This document shows, in pieces, positions 16,024-24,366 of a DNA stretch of 64,000 nucleotides. The stretch is taken from assembly GCA_946481275.1 (NCBI GenBank), contig CAMLMV010000012.1, forward strand, positions 1 through 64,000. Reading direction: 5' to 3'. Both the position numbers and the translations under genes were made by a program. A model generated the notes under the pieces. It worked only from the letters and a program-made list of their open reading frames with translations, did no database searches and was not told the origin of the DNA. The stretch is from an uncultured Massilia sp. (lineage in GTDB: Bacteria > Pseudomonadota > Gammaproteobacteria > Burkholderiales > Burkholderiaceae). Each line of letters begins with the position of its first letter. Positions within the stretch are counted from its first letter, which is position 1.

Positions 16024-16986
16024 ATGGAACGCATCCTCATCATCGGCGCCAACGGCCAGATCGGCAGTGAACTGGTGACCGCTCTCGCGGCGCAGCACGG
16101 CGCGGCCAACGTGATCGCCTCGGACATCGGCACGGACAACGTCTACGGCGCCGCGCGCTACGTGCGCGTCGACGTGCTCGACAAGGACGCAGTGGCCCGC
16201 CTGATCGCCGACGAAGCCATCACCCAGGTCTACCAGCTGGCGGCGCTGCTGTCCGCGACGGGCGAAAAGGCGCCGTTGAAGGCATGGACGCTGAACATGG
16301 ACGGCCTGCTGAACATCCTCGAGATCGCGCGCGAGCGGGGCGAAGCGGGCAAGCCGCTGAAGGTGTTCTGGCCGTCGTCGATCGCCGCGTTCGGCCCGAA
16401 CACGCCAAGCGAATCGACGCCGCAGACCACGATCATGGACCCGACGTCGATCTACGGCATCAGCAAGCTGGCCGGCGAGCGCCTGTGCGAGTACTACCAC
16501 GCGAAATACGGCGTGGACGTGCGCAGCATCCGCTACCCCGGCATCATCAGCTACAGGTCGCCCCCGGGCGGCGGTACGACGGATTACGCGATCGCCATCT
16601 TCCACGCGGCCCTGCGCGGCGAGACCTATGAATGCTTCCTCGGCCCCGAAACGACACTGCCGATGATCTACATGCCGGACGCGATCCGCGCCACCATCGA
16701 GCTGATGGACGCCCCGGCGGAGCAGGTCGTGATCCGCTCCTCGTACAACGTGGCGGGCGTGTCGTTCAACCCGCGCGAACTGGCCGCCGCCATCCAGAAA
16801 AGGCTGCCGGCCTTCCGCATCGCGTACCAGCCGGACAGCCGCCAGCAGATCGCCGATTCCTGGCCGAAGAGTCTCGACGACAGCCGCGCCACCGCGGACT
16901 GGGGCTGGAAGGCGCGCGTCAAGGTCGATGAGATGGTCGATGACATGCTGGCCAATGTCGACGTAAGCATGAGCAAGGCGGCCTGA
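16024..16986 (+). CDS. tdh: L-threonine 3-dehydrogenase, SDR (epimerase-like) type
   Basis: The 320-residue protein is an extended short-chain dehydrogenase, not the zinc-dependent MDR enzyme of E. coli. The Rossmann motif IIGANGQIGSEL lies at 6-17. The catalytic Tyr and Lys are in SIYGISKLAGE and the catalytic Ser/Thr in WPSSIAAFG. Placement next to kbl and the NAD-epimerase fold match the threonine dehydrogenases known from Cupriavidus and Flavobacterium: threonine + NAD to 2-amino-3-ketobutyrate. A 95-base gap separates it from kbl; its own Shine-Dalgarno AAGGAA precedes the ATG. A UDP-sugar epimerase is the only real alternative and is unlikely in this context. Confidence 0.9.
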   Translation: MERILIIGANGQIGSELVTALAAQHGAANVIASDIGTDNVYGAARYVRVDVLDKDAVARLIADEAITQVYQLAALLSATGEKAPLKAWTLNMDGLLNILEIARERGEAGKPLKVFWPSSIAAFGPNTPSESTPQTTIMDPTSIYGISKLAGERLCEYYHAKYGVDVRSIRYPGIISYRSPPGGGTTDYAIAIFHAALRGETYECFLGPETTLPMIYMPDAIRATIELMDAPAEQVVIRSSYNVAGVSFNPRELAAAIQKRLPAFRIAYQPDSRQQIADSWPKSLDDSRATADWGWKARVKVDEMVDDMLANVDVSMSKAA

Positions 16987-17021
16987 CCGCTCCCATAACA
17001 AAAACGACAAGGAGACTGCTC

Positions 17022-18398
17022 ATGGACATGAGTGTATTTGACCTATTCAAGATCGGCATCGGCCCGTCGAGCTCGCATACCGTCGGCCCGATGGTCGCCG
17101 CGCGCCGCTTCCTCATCGAGTGCGGACCGCTGGAGGACGCGGTCGGCGTCGAAGCCCATCTGTACGGCTCGCTGGCGCTGACGGGCGTCGGCCACGCCAC
17201 CGACAAGGCCGTCATCCTCGGCCTGATGGGCGAGACGCCGCAGGACGTCGAGCCGGACACCGTCGAGGACAAGCTGGCGGAAGCGGAGCTGGACGGCGTG
17301 CTGAACCTGCTCGGCGTCAAACCCGTGCCGTTCACCCGAGGCGCCGGCCTCGTGTGGCACAAGCAGTCGACGCTGCCCGAGCACCCGAACGGCATGCGCT
17401 TCGTCCTGAAACTGGCGGACGGCAGCCTCATCGAACGCATTTATTACTCGATCGGCGGCGGCTTCATCACGGCGCCGGGCGAGACCCAGGCGGCGCGCGA
17501 AACGGTTGCGGTGCCGTTCCCGTTCTCCACGATGCGCGAGCTGCTGGAGCAGGGCACGCGCGACGGCCTGACGATTCCCGCCATGCTGCGCGCCAACGAG
17601 TGCGCGCGCATGACGAACGACGAACTCGATGCGGGCCTGGAGCGCATCTGGGCAGTGATGCGCGGCTGCATCGAGCACGGGCTCGTCACGGAAGGCGAGT
17701 TGCCCGGCGGGCTGAACGTCAAGCGCCGCGCCGCAAAACTGTGGCGCCAGGAGCGGGCGGCGCGCAATGCGACGAACCACCTGCCGCACGACGCCGTCAA
17801 CCAGGTCAGCCTGTACGCGATGGCCGTGAACGAAGAGAACGCGGCCGGTGGCCGCGTGGTGACGGCGCCGACGAACGGCGCGGCCGGCATCATCCCGGCC
17901 GTGCTGCGCTACTACGCCGAGGATTGCCGCCCGAGCGATGCACGGCGCGGCATCCATGACTTCCTGCTGACGGCGGCCGCGGTCGGTATGCTGTGCAAGA
18001 AGAACGCGTCCATTTCCGGCGCCGAGATCGGCTGCCAGGGCGAGGTGGGCGTCGCGTGCGCGATGGCGGCGGCGGGGCTCGTCGCGGCGCTGGGCGGCAC
18101 CAACGGCCAGATCGAAAACGCGGCCGAGATCGGCATCGAACACCATCTGGGCATGACGTGCGACCCGATCGGCGGCCTCGTGCAGATCCCGTGCATCGAG
18201 CGCAACGGCATGGGGGCGATCAAGGCGATCACGGCGGCGTCGCTGGCGATGAAGGGCGACGGCACGCACTTCGTCAGCCTGGACGACGTCATCGAGACGA
18301 TGCGCCAGACCGGTTTCGACATGCAGGCCAAGTACAAGGAAACGTCGCTGGGCGGCCTCGCCATCCACGTGGTGACGGTGAATCACGCCGCCTGCTGA
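17022..18398 (+). CDS. sdaA: L-serine ammonia-lyase (Fe-S type)
   Basis: The enzyme deaminates L-serine to pyruvate with an oxygen-sensitive [4Fe-4S] cluster. The 458-residue chain has the ACT-like beta domain first (about 1-160; KIGIGPSSSHTVGPM at 10-24) and the catalytic alpha domain after it. Likely cluster cysteines are in GMLCKKNAS, EIGCQGEVG and MTCDPIGG. The final residue is Cys458, a tail cysteine of the kind that, in the Legionella type II enzyme, reaches into the active site and caps the cluster. GGAG lies seven bases before the ATG. It follows tdh by 35 bases, so threonine-derived glycine, once turned into serine by GlyA elsewhere, can be drained to pyruvate. Confidence 0.95.
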   Translation: MDMSVFDLFKIGIGPSSSHTVGPMVAARRFLIECGPLEDAVGVEAHLYGSLALTGVGHATDKAVILGLMGETPQDVEPDTVEDKLAEAELDGVLNLLGVKPVPFTRGAGLVWHKQSTLPEHPNGMRFVLKLADGSLIERIYYSIGGGFITAPGETQAARETVAVPFPFSTMRELLEQGTRDGLTIPAMLRANECARMTNDELDAGLERIWAVMRGCIEHGLVTEGELPGGLNVKRRAAKLWRQERAARNATNHLPHDAVNQVSLYAMAVNEENAAGGRVVTAPTNGAAGIIPAVLRYYAEDCRPSDARRGIHDFLLTAAAVGMLCKKNASISGAEIGCQGEVGVACAMAAAGLVAALGGTNGQIENAAEIGIEHHLGMTCDPIGGLVQIPCIERNGMGAIKAITAASLAMKGDGTHFVSLDDVIETMRQTGFDMQAKYKETSLGGLAIHVVTVNHAAC

Positions 18399-18404
18399 TG
18401 CAAA

Positions 18405-18426
18405 CGGTGGGCTTTCCTGCCCACCG
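18405..18426 (+). terminator. Hairpin after sdaA, possibly a weak terminator
   Basis: CGGTGGGC and GCCCACCG pair perfectly around a 6-base loop right after the sdaA stop. There is no T run, so intrinsic termination is doubtful. The position fits the end of the kbl-tdh-sdaA transcript. Confidence 0.4.
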
Positions 18427-18476
18427 CATTGCAGTGCATCATTTTCGAGCGAAATAACAAAACAATATTCGGTAAA

Positions 18477-18505
18477 AAGACAATATTGCTCGTCCGGACT
18501 ATAAT
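18477..18505 (+). promoter_or_regulatory. Candidate promoter for thrC
   Basis: A perfect TATAAT lies at 18500-18505, with AAGACA 17 bases upstream (18477-18482, matching the -35 in its last four bases). It lies 42 bases before the thrC ATG. An ACAATATT motif occurs twice just upstream. Confidence 0.55.
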
Positions 18506-18546
18506 AAATATCCAACGCCAGCCAACCCCCGATCCTTTATTACCGT

Positions 18547-20043
18547 ATGCAATATGTGTCCACCCGCGCGACGAGCGCGTCCGCAGCACGTAATCCCCAA
18601 CAATTTTCCGACATCCTGCTGGGCGGCCTGGCGCCGGACGGCGGGCTGTATCTGCCCGAACAGTATCCGCAGGTAACCGGCGCCGAGCTCGACGCGTGGC
18701 GCAAGCTGTCCTACGCGGAACTCGCGTACGAGATCCTGCGCAAGTTCGCGACGGACATTCCGGATGCCGACCTGAAGGCCCTCACGGCCAAGACGTACAC
18801 CCCCGAGGTCTACAGGAACGCCCGCGCCGACGAGTCCGCGAGCCAGATCACGCCGCTGCGCGTGCTCGAACAGTCGCCGGAACGCACGCTCATCCTGCAA
18901 GGCCTGTCGAACGGCCCGACCCTGGCCTTCAAGGACATGGCGATGCAGCTGCTGGGCAACCTGTTCGAATATGCGCTGGCAAAGAACGGCGACGAGCTGA
19001 ACATTTTCGGCGCCACGTCCGGCGACACGGGCAGCGCGGCCGAATACGCGATGCGCGGCAAGCGCGGTATCCGCGTGTTCATGCTGTCGCCGCACAAGAA
19101 GATGAGCGCGTTCCAGACCGCGCAGATGTTCAGCCTGCAGGACCCGAACATCTACAACATCGCCGTCGAAGGCGTGTTCGACGACTGCCAGGACATGGTC
19201 AAGGCCGTGTCGAACGACCTCGAATTCAAGGTCCGCCAGAAGATCGGCACCGTGAACTCGATCAACTGGGCGCGCGTCGTCGCGCAGGTCGTGTACTACT
19301 TCCGCGGTTACTTGAGCGCGACGACGTCGAACGACCAGAAAGTGTCGTTCACGGTCCCGTCGGGCAACTTCGGCAATATCTGCGCCGGCCACATCGCGCG
19401 CATGATGGGTCTGCCGATCGCGAAGCTGGTCGTCGCGACGAACGAGAACAATGTGCTGGACGAATTCTTCCGCACGGGCGTGTACCGCGTGCGTAAATCG
19501 TCCGAGACGTATCACACGTCGAGCCCGTCGATGGACATCTCGAAGGCATCGAACTTCGAGCGCTTCGTGTACGACCTCGTCGGCCGCGACGCGGACCGCA
19601 CGCATGCGCTGTTCCGCAAGGTCGACACGCACGGCGGCTTCGACCTGTCAGGCGCGCCGGGCAGCGACGGCGACGAATTCAAACTCGTGTCGAACTACGG
19701 CTTCCAGTCGGGCTGCTCGACGCACGAAGACCGCCTCGCGACGATCCGCGACGTGTTCGACGACTACGGCATCACCATCGACACGCACACGGCCGACGGC
19801 ATCAAGGTCGCCCGTGAACACGTCGAGCCGGGCGTGCCGATGATCGTGCTGGAGACCGCGCTGGCCGCCAAGTTCAACGAGACGATCCTGGAAGCGCTGG
19901 GCCTGGATGCCGCGCGTCCGGCCGGCTTCGAGGACATCGAGTCGCTGCCGCAGCGCTTCGTCGTCATGCAGCCGAACGTCACCGAAATGAAGCAGTTCAT
20001 CGCGGCGCATACAGGGCTGGAACATCGGGGACTGGACAAGTGA
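18547..20043 (+). CDS. thrC: Threonine synthase
   Basis: ThrC converts O-phosphohomoserine to threonine with PLP. The 498-residue protein is of the longer class. Lys129 in PTLAFKDMA is the PLP Schiff-base lysine, FGATSGDTGSAA binds the cofactor phosphate, and the N-terminal YVSTRA and GGLAPDGGLYLPE segments are diagnostic. Betaproteobacteria commonly have hom just upstream; here the upstream gene is sdaA, and thrC has its own TATAAT promoter instead. Its TGA overlaps the GTG start of moeA. Confidence 0.96.
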   Translation: MQYVSTRATSASAARNPQQFSDILLGGLAPDGGLYLPEQYPQVTGAELDAWRKLSYAELAYEILRKFATDIPDADLKALTAKTYTPEVYRNARADESASQITPLRVLEQSPERTLILQGLSNGPTLAFKDMAMQLLGNLFEYALAKNGDELNIFGATSGDTGSAAEYAMRGKRGIRVFMLSPHKKMSAFQTAQMFSLQDPNIYNIAVEGVFDDCQDMVKAVSNDLEFKVRQKIGTVNSINWARVVAQVVYYFRGYLSATTSNDQKVSFTVPSGNFGNICAGHIARMMGLPIAKLVVATNENNVLDEFFRTGVYRVRKSSETYHTSSPSMDISKASNFERFVYDLVGRDADRTHALFRKVDTHGGFDLSGAPGSDGDEFKLVSNYGFQSGCSTHEDRLATIRDVFDDYGITIDTHTADGIKVAREHVEPGVPMIVLETALAAKFNETILEALGLDAARPAGFEDIESLPQRFVVMQPNVTEMKQFIAAHTGLEHRGLDK

Positions 20044-21272
20044 ACCAGCCTGCGCGCAAGCCCCTGATGCCGGTGCGGGAAGCGCTGGACGTCCTGCTGG
20101 CGGCGGCCCGTGCCGTCGATGGCGTCGAGGACGTCGACACGCTCGCCGCCAACGGCCGCGTGCTCGCTTGTGACCAGGTGTCGGGCTTGAACGTGCCGTC
20201 CGCGGACAACACGCAGATGGATGGCTACGCCGTCCGCGCGGCCGATTGCGCGAGCGGATCGGCCACGCTGCGCGTCGCCCAGCGCATCCCGGCCGGGACG
20301 GTCGGCGCGGCGCTGGAAGCCGGCACCGCCGCCCGCATCTTCACGGGTGCGCTGATCCCGGAAGGTGCGGATGCCGTCGTCATGCAGGAACAGTGCGAAG
20401 CGGCCGGCGACCACGTCACGATCAAACACACGCCGCAGCCGGGCGAGTGGATCCGCCGTGCCGGCGAAGACATCGTCGCAGGTTCCGTGATCCTGCCGGC
20501 CGGCACGCGGCTGCGCAGCCAGGAGCTGGGTCTGGCGGCCTCCGTCGGCCTCGCGTGCCTGCCCGTGCGCCGGCGCGTGCGCGTGGCCGTGTTCTTCACG
20601 GGCGACGAGCTGGCGATGCCGGGCGAGCCGCTGGCGCCGGGCGCCATCTACAACTCGAACCGTTTTACGTTGCGCGGGCTGCTGGAAAACCTCGGCTGCG
20701 AAATCAGCGACTACGGCATCGTGCCCGATTCGCTGCAAGCCACGCGCGCCACGCTGCGTGCCGCCGCCGCGCAGCACGACCTGATCATCACGTCGGGCGG
20801 CGTGTCCGTCGGCGAGGAAGACCACATCAAGCCGGCCGTGGAAGCGGAAGGGCGGTTGAACATGTGGCAGATCGCCGTCAAGCCGGGCAAGCCGCTGGCG
20901 TTCGGCGAAGTGAATCGTGACGGTGGTTCCGCGTTCTTTCTTGGCCTGCCGGGCAATCCGGTGTCGAGCTTCATCACGTTCCTGCTGTTCGTGCGGCCGT
21001 TCCTGCTGCGCCTGCAAGGCGTGACGGGTACCGTAGCGCCGAAGGCGATCCCGCTGCGCGCGGATTTCGACTGGACGAAGCCGGACCGCCGCAACGAATT
21101 CCTGCGCGCCCGCATCAACGACGCCGGCGGGCTGGACCTGTTCCCGAACCAGGGCTCCGGGGTGCTCACGTCGACCGTATGGGCCGATGGCCTGATCGAC
21201 AATCCGCCGGGCCAGGCGATCGCGAAGGGCGACATCGTGCGCTTCATTCCGTTCGCGTCGCTGCAGTACTGA
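20040..21272 (+). CDS. moeA: Molybdopterin molybdotransferase
   Basis: MoeA inserts molybdate into adenylylated molybdopterin. The 410-residue protein has the usual domains. PSADNTQMDGYAV near residue 50 and the MoCF-binding fold with IITSGGVSVGEED (about 254-266) and FLGLPGNPVSSF are family signatures. It starts with GTG at 20040, overlapping the thrC stop as GTGA, which suggests translation coupled to thrC. The link between threonine synthase and molybdenum cofactor genes is a positional habit of this bacterial group, not a pathway link. moaD follows after 8 bases. Confidence 0.95.
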   Translation: MNQPARKPLMPVREALDVLLAAARAVDGVEDVDTLAANGRVLACDQVSGLNVPSADNTQMDGYAVRAADCASGSATLRVAQRIPAGTVGAALEAGTAARIFTGALIPEGADAVVMQEQCEAAGDHVTIKHTPQPGEWIRRAGEDIVAGSVILPAGTRLRSQELGLAASVGLACLPVRRRVRVAVFFTGDELAMPGEPLAPGAIYNSNRFTLRGLLENLGCEISDYGIVPDSLQATRATLRAAAAQHDLIITSGGVSVGEEDHIKPAVEAEGRLNMWQIAVKPGKPLAFGEVNRDGGSAFFLGLPGNPVSSFITFLLFVRPFLLRLQGVTGTVAPKAIPLRADFDWTKPDRRNEFLRARINDAGGLDLFPNQGSGVLTSTVWADGLIDNPPGQAIAKGDIVRFIPFASLQY

Positions 21273-21280
21273 GAGATGTC

Positions 21281-21538
21281 ATGAAGATCAATCTGCGATT
21301 CTTTGCCAGCGTGCGTGAAGCCGTCGGCAGCCCGGGCGAGTCGGTCGACCTGCCCGCGGACGTGGCGACCGTGGGCGCCGTGCGTGATTTCCTGATCGCC
21401 CGCGGCGGCGCATGGGCCGACGCCCTCGCGCACGAGCGCGCGCTGCGCATGGCGTTCAACCACGTGATGTGCGAGCCGGGGACGCCGGTGCAGGAAGGCG
21501 GGGAAGTGGCGTTCTTCCCGCCCGTCACCGGCGGCTAG
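21281..21538 (+). CDS. moaD: Molybdopterin synthase sulfur-carrier subunit
   Basis: The 85-residue ubiquitin-like protein ends in PPVTGG. The C-terminal Gly-Gly is thiocarboxylated and donates sulfur to precursor Z (cPMP) in complex with MoaE. It opens with IRFF-like strand LRFFASVREAVG, as in MoaD. The gene lies 8 bases after moeA and ends one base from the stop of a convergent gene. The usual partner moaE is not here, so the large subunit must come from elsewhere in the genome. Confidence 0.92.
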   Translation: MKINLRFFASVREAVGSPGESVDLPADVATVGAVRDFLIARGGAWADALAHERALRMAFNHVMCEPGTPVQEGGEVAFFPPVTGG

Positions 21539-21539
21539 G

Positions 21540-22559
21540 TCAGACGATCGTTTTTTCGGCCAGCGCCAGCAGCTTCGCGCAATTCGCATTGCGCTCCCCA
21601 TAGTCGCGCCACGCCGTCGCACGTGCGAGCTCCTGCCATTTGCGCAGCGAGTCCTGGTTCAGGTCGACCGTGCGGCCGCCGGCACCCTGGAACAGCGCGG
21701 CCACGGCCGCATCGTCCTGCTGGGCCGACTTGCGCGCGAACGCTTCCAGGTCGGCGCCCACGGACAGCAGCACGGCCTGCTGGTCTTTCGGCAGGCGTTC
21801 GAAGGCGGCGCGCGACATCAGCAGCGGCTCCAGCATGAACCAGTACGTGCCGCCGCGCGCGGTCGTGACGGACTTGCTCACTTCATCGAGGCGGAACGAG
21901 ATCAGCGAGGACGACGACGTCATGGCCGCGTCGAGCTGCCCTTTTTCCATTGCGTTCTTGATGTCGTTCGACGGCATCGTGACGACGGTGGCGCCGGCTT
22001 CTTTCAGGATCATGTCCATTTCGTGCGAGCCGCCGCGCACCTTCAGGCCGGCCGCGTCTTCCGGATCGACGATCGGCTTGCCGCGCGATGCCATGCCCCC
22101 CGCCTGCCAGATCCAGCTCAGCATGATCAGGCCCTTGTCGGCCAGCACGCGGTTGAATTCCTTGCCGATCTCTTCGTTTTTCCACCCATAGCCCTGTTCG
22201 TACGACGTGACGAGGCCCGGCATCAGGCCGATGTTCACTTCGGGCAGGTCGGCGCCCGCGTACGACAGCGGCACCAGCGAGATGTCCAGCGCGCCCTTGG
22301 CCAATGCAGGAATCTGCGCGTCGCTCTTCATGAGCGTCGAGCGCGGGTAGATCGAGAATTTGACTTTGCCTTTGGTCCGCCGCTCCGTCTCGGCCGCGAA
22401 CATGCGGCACAGGCGGTCGCGGAAATCACCTTCGGCGACACTGCCGCCGGGGAATTGATGGGAAATCTTGAGGTTCGTGGGCTGGGCCCATGCAGCGTGC
22501 AACAAGAGCGGACTGGCCGCAATTCCAACCAGCATTGTCCTACGGGTGATAACCGACAT
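21540..22559 (-). CDS. dctP: TRAP transporter periplasmic substrate-binding protein (DctP family)
   Basis: The 339-residue protein binds an organic acid in the periplasm for a tripartite TRAP importer. A signal peptide with a twin-arginine start (ITRRTMLVG...AWAQ, cleavage near residue 26) and the conserved DctP core (GLKVRGGSHEMDMILKEAGA, TSSSSLISF) are seen. The ATG at 22559 is preferred over one two codons earlier, because GGAGG lies six bases before it and directly abuts the earlier ATG. The membrane genes dctQ and dctM are not adjacent, so it is an orphan binding protein. It is convergent with moaD. The ligand cannot be told from sequence. Confidence 0.9.
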   Translation of the reverse strand: MSVITRRTMLVGIAASPLLLHAAWAQPTNLKISHQFPGGSVAEGDFRDRLCRMFAAETERRTKGKVKFSIYPRSTLMKSDAQIPALAKGALDISLVPLSYAGADLPEVNIGLMPGLVTSYEQGYGWKNEEIGKEFNRVLADKGLIMLSWIWQAGGMASRGKPIVDPEDAAGLKVRGGSHEMDMILKEAGATVVTMPSNDIKNAMEKGQLDAAMTSSSSLISFRLDEVSKSVTTARGGTYWFMLEPLLMSRAAFERLPKDQQAVLLSVGADLEAFARKSAQQDDAAVAALFQGAGGRTVDLNQDSLRKWQELARATAWRDYGERNANCAKLLALAEKTIV

Positions 22560-22658
22560 ACACATCCTCCAAGATGATATTACGGACTACCTTACGAATC
22601 GTGGACGCCTCTTGACGACCGCCGTGGGCGTACATCGTTCGAGCTTTTTACATTTTGT

Positions 22659-22676
22659 AGCCTATAAGAATAGGCT
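22659..22676. promoter_or_regulatory. Inverted repeat upstream of dctP, possible operator
   Basis: AGCCTAT (22659-22665), AAGA loop, ATAGGCT (22670-22676): a perfect dyad about 100 bases upstream of the dctP start codon. It could be an operator or a transcript hairpin. Confidence 0.35.
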
Positions 22677-22838
22677 CAGCAGTTTGCTTGTCAAGAAAAT
22701 ATTGCGCTGAAAAACCATGCGGCGCAGCATAAACGCCGGCGAGAAAGGGCGCTGTCAAGGGCGCAGTATCGCGCCGTAGACTCATGGGGGTTTGCGCTGG
22801 ATCTGAAGTGCGGTCTGCTGCGGTGCCGCGAATGTTAC

Positions 22839-22869
22839 AAACGCCGCCGGGTGGCCGGAGGCGTTTTTT
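22839..22869. terminator. Hairpin terminator (T6 on plus strand; also serves the minus-strand M28 gene)
   Basis: AAACGCC/GGCGTTT with an inner CCGG/CCGG stem and GTGG loop is followed by six T on the plus strand. On the minus strand it lies 22 bases after the M28 peptidase stop and is followed by TTTG. It is probably the end of the peptidase transcript; the better T run is on the strand that has no known gene. Confidence 0.6.
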
Positions 22870-22890
22870 GACAGCCCATGCAGGGCGGGA

Positions 22891-24255
22891 TCAGCGAGCC
22901 GGCAGCGGATACGTGGCCGGGCTCACGTTGCCGTCCCTGTCGACGGCCTGTACGCCGAACAGCAGGTTGTCCTTGGACAGGTCGACGCGGTACGCCGTCA
23001 CGTTGCCGACGAACTTCGATCCCTGCCACTGCGGCGCCGTCGTGTCGCGCCACACGATGCGGTAGCCGGCCAGGTCGGGTTCCGTGTTCGCCTTCCACAC
23101 GAGGTCCGTGCCGTTGTCGAGGTTCGCCGTTTTCACCTTGACGTCCTGCGGCGCGGCCGGGGCCAGCGCCAGCGAGGCGAGCGACGCCGCGTTCACGCGC
23201 GCCACCTGGGCCACGTACTCGGGATCGACGTATTCGACGAGGTCGCCGATCTTCTTGCCGTTCTCCGTGCGCAGGTCCTGGTGCTGGTGGTTGAAGTCCT
23301 CGTGCGGTTCCGTGAAGCGCACGGCCGCGTAGCCGGCGTCGAGGAACGGGCTGTGGTCGCCGCCGCGCAGGTAGCGGTCGCGCCGGTAGATGATGTTGAC
23401 CTTGAAGTCCGGGACGTAGCGCTCGCCCGTTTCCTTCACGTGGCGCGCGAGCTGGCGCGTGATCGAGTCGTTCTCGCCGCCCGTCTGGAGGAGTGTCCGC
23501 AGCGCCGGCGTCGTCTCCTTCACGGGCGGGACGCCCTCCGCGAACAGGCGCACTTCCGCGTTGTCCACCTTGCCGTTCTCGTCGTGCGAGCTGCCGATGA
23601 TGTCGTTGTTGAGCATGCCCGCGATGTTCATGCCGGCCGCTTTGGCCTTCGCCGCATAGTCGCCGGAGCCGTACAGGCCTTGCTCTTCCGCCGCCACGGT
23701 CATGAAGACGAGCGAGGCGTCGAATTTGTGGCGCGACATCACGCACGCCATTTCGATGACGGCCGCGGTGCCGGAGGCGTCGTCGTTCGCGCCCGGCGCG
23801 TCGGCCGTGTAATTCATCACGTCCGTCACGCGCGAATCGTAATGGCCGCTGACGACGTAGTAGCGGTTCTTCGACGCCGGCTGCGTGCCGGGCAGGGTCG
23901 CCACCACGTTGACGATCTCCGTCGGGCGCGTGATGCGGTTGGCGACGGGGTGGACGTGGCTCTGGAATTGCACGTCCAGCTTGCCGGCGCCGCAGCGTTC
24001 CAGCTCGGCCTTGATCCAGCGCCGCGCCGCGCCGATGCCGCGTGTGTTCGATGCCGTCTCGGACATCGTGTGGCGCGTGCCGAAGCTCACGAGTTTTTCC
24101 ACGTAGGCGTGGATGCGCTGCGGCGAGATCTCGCGCACGATCGTGTCGACGTCGGCCTGGCGCGCGGGCAGCGTGGCGTCCGTGAGCGGCGCGGCGTCTG
24201 CGCCGGCGCAGGCCAGCAGCAGGATGGGGAGGGTGGTCTTGTGAACGGGATGCAT
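22891..24255 (-). CDS. M28-family metallopeptidase, exported
   Basis: The 454-residue protein has a signal peptide (about 1-21, ending ...CAGADA) and a zinc aminopeptidase domain (about 40-350). Likely zinc ligands are in VSGHYDSR, PGANDDASG, AAEEQGLYG and DHSPFLDAG. These match Ap1-type M28 peptidases, which trim amino acids from peptides in the periplasm or outside. The last 100 residues (from about APQDVKVKTANLD) form a fibronectin-III-like beta domain with NGTDLVWKANTEPDLAGY, seen in related secreted peptidases. The ATG at 24255 has AAGGAG upstream. Single-gene transcript. Confidence 0.9.
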   Translation of the reverse strand: MHPVHKTTLPILLLACAGADAAPLTDATLPARQADVDTIVREISPQRIHAYVEKLVSFGTRHTMSETASNTRGIGAARRWIKAELERCGAGKLDVQFQSHVHPVANRITRPTEIVNVVATLPGTQPASKNRYYVVSGHYDSRVTDVMNYTADAPGANDDASGTAAVIEMACVMSRHKFDASLVFMTVAAEEQGLYGSGDYAAKAKAAGMNIAGMLNNDIIGSSHDENGKVDNAEVRLFAEGVPPVKETTPALRTLLQTGGENDSITRQLARHVKETGERYVPDFKVNIIYRRDRYLRGGDHSPFLDAGYAAVRFTEPHEDFNHQHQDLRTENGKKIGDLVEYVDPEYVAQVARVNAASLASLALAPAAPQDVKVKTANLDNGTDLVWKANTEPDLAGYRIVWRDTTAPQWQGSKFVGNVTAYRVDLSKDNLLFGVQAVDRDGNVSPATYPLPAR

Positions 24256-24366
24256 GGGACTCCTTGGGCCGGTGGGCTTTTTTTATGGATGGGCGGCGTG
24301 CGGATACGCGGGCGCCGCCGCCATGCACTGTACCCGACGGCGGCGCGCCGGGAAATCTTTACGCCG

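Larger units (their letters stand above)
22560..22890. other. 331-base intergenic region between dctP and the M28 peptidase gene
   Basis: No credible gene is present. It holds the dctP upstream region with a perfect 7-bp inverted repeat, AGCCTAT/ATAGGCT around AAGA (22659-22676), in an AT-rich stretch about 100 bases from the dctP start, and a terminator hairpin near 22839-22869. Between them are repeated GGGCGC words but no other clear structure. Confidence 0.6.

Noticed and set aside
18399..18546. Threonine or glycine riboswitch before thrC
   Set aside because: The leader after the TATAAT box is only about 35 bases, too short for a known riboswitch. The hairpin at 18405-18426 is upstream of the promoter.
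22784..23065. Short plus-strand frame near the M28 terminator
   Set aside because: No ribosome site, crosses a terminator hairpin, and is antisense to the M28 peptidase 3' end.
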